NCBI GenBank assembly: GCA_030635525.1
Contig: DAOVYR010000048.1
Coordinates: 1-7,625 of the forward strand
Direction of reading: 5' to 3'
Source of the DNA: Candidatus Nanohalarchaeota archaeon
Lineage (GTDB): Archaea > EX4484-52 > B79-G9
Length of the DNA stretch: 7,625 bases
Below are positions 6,551 to 7,625 of this stretch, one piece after another. Each line of letters begins with the position of its first letter. The first letter of the stretch is position 1. The notes below the pieces were generated by a model. It had not been told where the DNA came from, did not search any database, and worked only from the letters and a program-made list of their open reading frames with translations. A program made the position numbers and the translations under genes.

Positions 6551-7036
6551 ATGCTTCGACTTGTTAGAAAAATAATTATATTTGCACTGATAATCTCATT
6601 GCTGATTCCATCTGCGCATGGATTCGGTTTTGGCATATTTGATTTTCTTGTAGAAGAGCCACCCAAAACAGTATGTACACCGAACAGCGAAATCGAAAAC
6701 ATATTATCAGACTACAACGGGACTTATCTATGCGAAAAGATTCTTGAATTCGCAAACACAAACAGCTACAAAGTAATCAGTCTGACAGTTGAGCATGATG
6801 GATGCGAATATGTTTATGTGATAACAGTAACAGATGAAGGTCAGGCCATAATTGATGACAGACCAGAAGAAGAGATTGAGGCAGATCTGGAAGTTTCTGT
6901 AGGATATGACACCCTTTGCAATGCAATAAAAGCTTATGAAGAAAACAATTTTTTCGGGCTCATATCATCATGCTGGAAAGTGAAGATGCCGTATCCTGCC
7001 AAATTAAACGCAATTCAATTCCTTTGGTCATTTTGA
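6551..7036 (+). CDS. small secreted protein, possibly SCP2-like
   Basis: 161 residues. A signal peptide covers 1–24 (basic start MLRLVRK, hydrophobic core, SAHG cleavage), with no cysteine lipobox. The mature protein has five cysteines (42, 61, 85, 123, 141). From about residue 72 the pattern resembles the sterol-carrier-protein-2 fold: two strands (YKVISLTVE, CEYVYVITVTDEG), an acidic segment, a strand plus helix (EADLEVSVGYDTLCNAIKAY), then a hydrophobic segment and WKVKMPYPAKLNAIQFL, which aligns by eye with the KLKVxGDMxxAMKL end of SCP2 domains. This likeness is my inference without a profile search. If right, it would be a lipid-binding domain outside the cell. Expression is probably leaderless. 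The next plus-strand gene follows after 104 bases with its own promoter. Confidence 0.75.
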   Translation: MLRLVRKIIIFALIISLLIPSAHGFGFGIFDFLVEEPPKTVCTPNSEIENILSDYNGTYLCEKILEFANTNSYKVISLTVEHDGCEYVYVITVTDEGQAIIDDRPEEEIEADLEVSVGYDTLCNAIKAYEENNFFGLISSCWKVKMPYPAKLNAIQFLWSF

Positions 7037-7050
7037 CAGGAGATATTGTA

Positions 7051-7059
7051 TTGTTTTTT
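7051..7059 (+). terminator. T-tract terminator candidate
   Basis: TTGTTTTTT, 15 bases after the stop of the secreted-protein gene, fits the oligo-T signals that end transcription in archaea. No stem-loop was seen before it. Confidence 0.35.
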
Positions 7060-7078
7060 CTGCTATGGTATACTCAAA

Positions 7079-7088
7079 TTATATATAT
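7079..7088 (+). promoter_or_regulatory. TATA box of the right-edge lipoprotein gene
   Basis: TTATATATAT preceded by ACTCAAA. Transcription would begin near 7110, leaving a leader of about 31 bases that contains AGGTG (7131–7135), five bases before ATG 7141. Confidence 0.5.
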
Positions 7089-7140
7089 GTGTGTACGCAA
7101 TATTTACAAACAGGTCATAATATATACTTTAGGTGTGATA

Positions 7141-7625
7141 ATGAACAGGAAACTACTAGGCATTTTATTTATATTGATAATATCTGTATCTGCCTGTCCT
7201 GGTTCTTCTGTAGACTTTAATCAAAATGCCGGTGCTGTACTGCAGGACTTGACATTTGATTTTCCCAAAATATACGATGATGAAGATGTAACCCTTCTGT
7301 TTGACGTTGTCAATGTCGGAGGCAAAGAGATAACAAAGGGAGGAGTCAATGTCTATGTGTACGGCCCGACAATAGAATCAGGGGATGCAACCTGGACACT
7401 TCTACCTGCGCTCAGCAATCCTTCGAGTATCTCTTCAGCCAATGGCTATATCACAACAACGGTTTCATCTATTGATCTACCGCCACCGGACCCATCTTTA
7501 GGTCTTCCCGGAGGGCGCCAGTCATTTGAATTGACGTTCGATCCAGCTCAGGTCCTTGACGGTGTCGAAGTCCCGACTAAATTCTATGCCAGCTTATGTT
7601 ATCCATACACTACAGAAACAATGAC
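7141..7625 (+). CDS. predicted lipoprotein with CARDB-like domain (partial, C-terminus off the right edge)
   Basis: The frame is open from ATG 7141 to the end of the window (161 full codons). It begins MNRKLLGILFILIISVSACP, a lipoprotein signal with lipobox VSAC, so C19 is probably lipidated. The next part reads LQDLTFDFPKIYDDEDVTLL, then FDVVNVGGKEITKGGVNVYV. This is the wording of a CARDB-like or NEW3-like beta-sandwich in archaeal surface proteins. A proline-rich loop (DLPPPDPSLGLPGG) and further strands (RQSFELTFDPAQV, TKFYASLCYPY) follow. It has its own TATA box and ribosome binding site. It is not closely similar to the CARDB protein at 1707–2936, which has no lipobox but a C-terminal anchor. 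Function unknown; likely displayed on the outer face of the membrane. Confidence 0.82.
   Translation, partial: MNRKLLGILFILIISVSACPGSSVDFNQNAGAVLQDLTFDFPKIYDDEDVTLLFDVVNVGGKEITKGGVNVYVYGPTIESGDATWTLLPALSNPSSISSANGYITTTVSSIDLPPPDPSLGLPGGRQSFELTFDPAQVLDGVEVPTKFYASLCYPYTTETM

Overview
The window looks archaeal, most likely from an uncultivated lineage with a modest-GC genome. The grounds are: start codons preceded by GGTG/GGTGA-type ribosome binding sites, AT-rich TATA boxes about 25 bases upstream of expected transcription starts, one apparently leaderless gene, archaeal-style lipoprotein signal peptides (…GCTGN), and a CARDB-type (COG1361) surface protein encoded with an ABC transporter. The exact phylum cannot be read from this window. 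No tRNA, rRNA, CRISPR array, insertion sequence or phage gene was seen.

Left two thirds (1–4216, all on the minus strand, read right to left): one compact operon. It starts with a GbsR/MarR-like winged-helix regulator, followed by a LolD/MacB-type ABC ATPase, a secreted and membrane-anchored CARDB-repeat protein, and two paralogous MacB/FtsX-type permeases, the second running off the left edge. Overlaps or short gaps and matched ribosome binding sites tie the genes together. The likely product is a membrane complex in which the ATPase drives two FtsX-type permeases. The CARDB protein sits where bacteria would have a MacA-type adaptor, and the regulator probably controls the operon. A 12-base palindrome lies just upstream of the operon's TATA box.

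Middle (4328–5235, minus strand): a two-gene unit. A small membrane protein fusing a PLDc_N-like membrane segment to a PspC domain is followed two bases later by a short flavodoxin-family protein. Next, 5386–6333 (minus) encodes a cysteine-rich predicted lipoprotein.

Right end (6334–7625): a divergent promoter region of 217 bases separates the lipoprotein from two plus-strand genes. The first is a leaderless gene for a small secreted protein with an SCP2-like C-terminal half (my inference). The second is a predicted lipoprotein with a CARDB-like ectodomain, cut off by the right edge. Apart from the regulator, the flavodoxin and the ATPase, nearly every product is predicted to be in or outside the membrane, so the window is essentially a cell-envelope locus.
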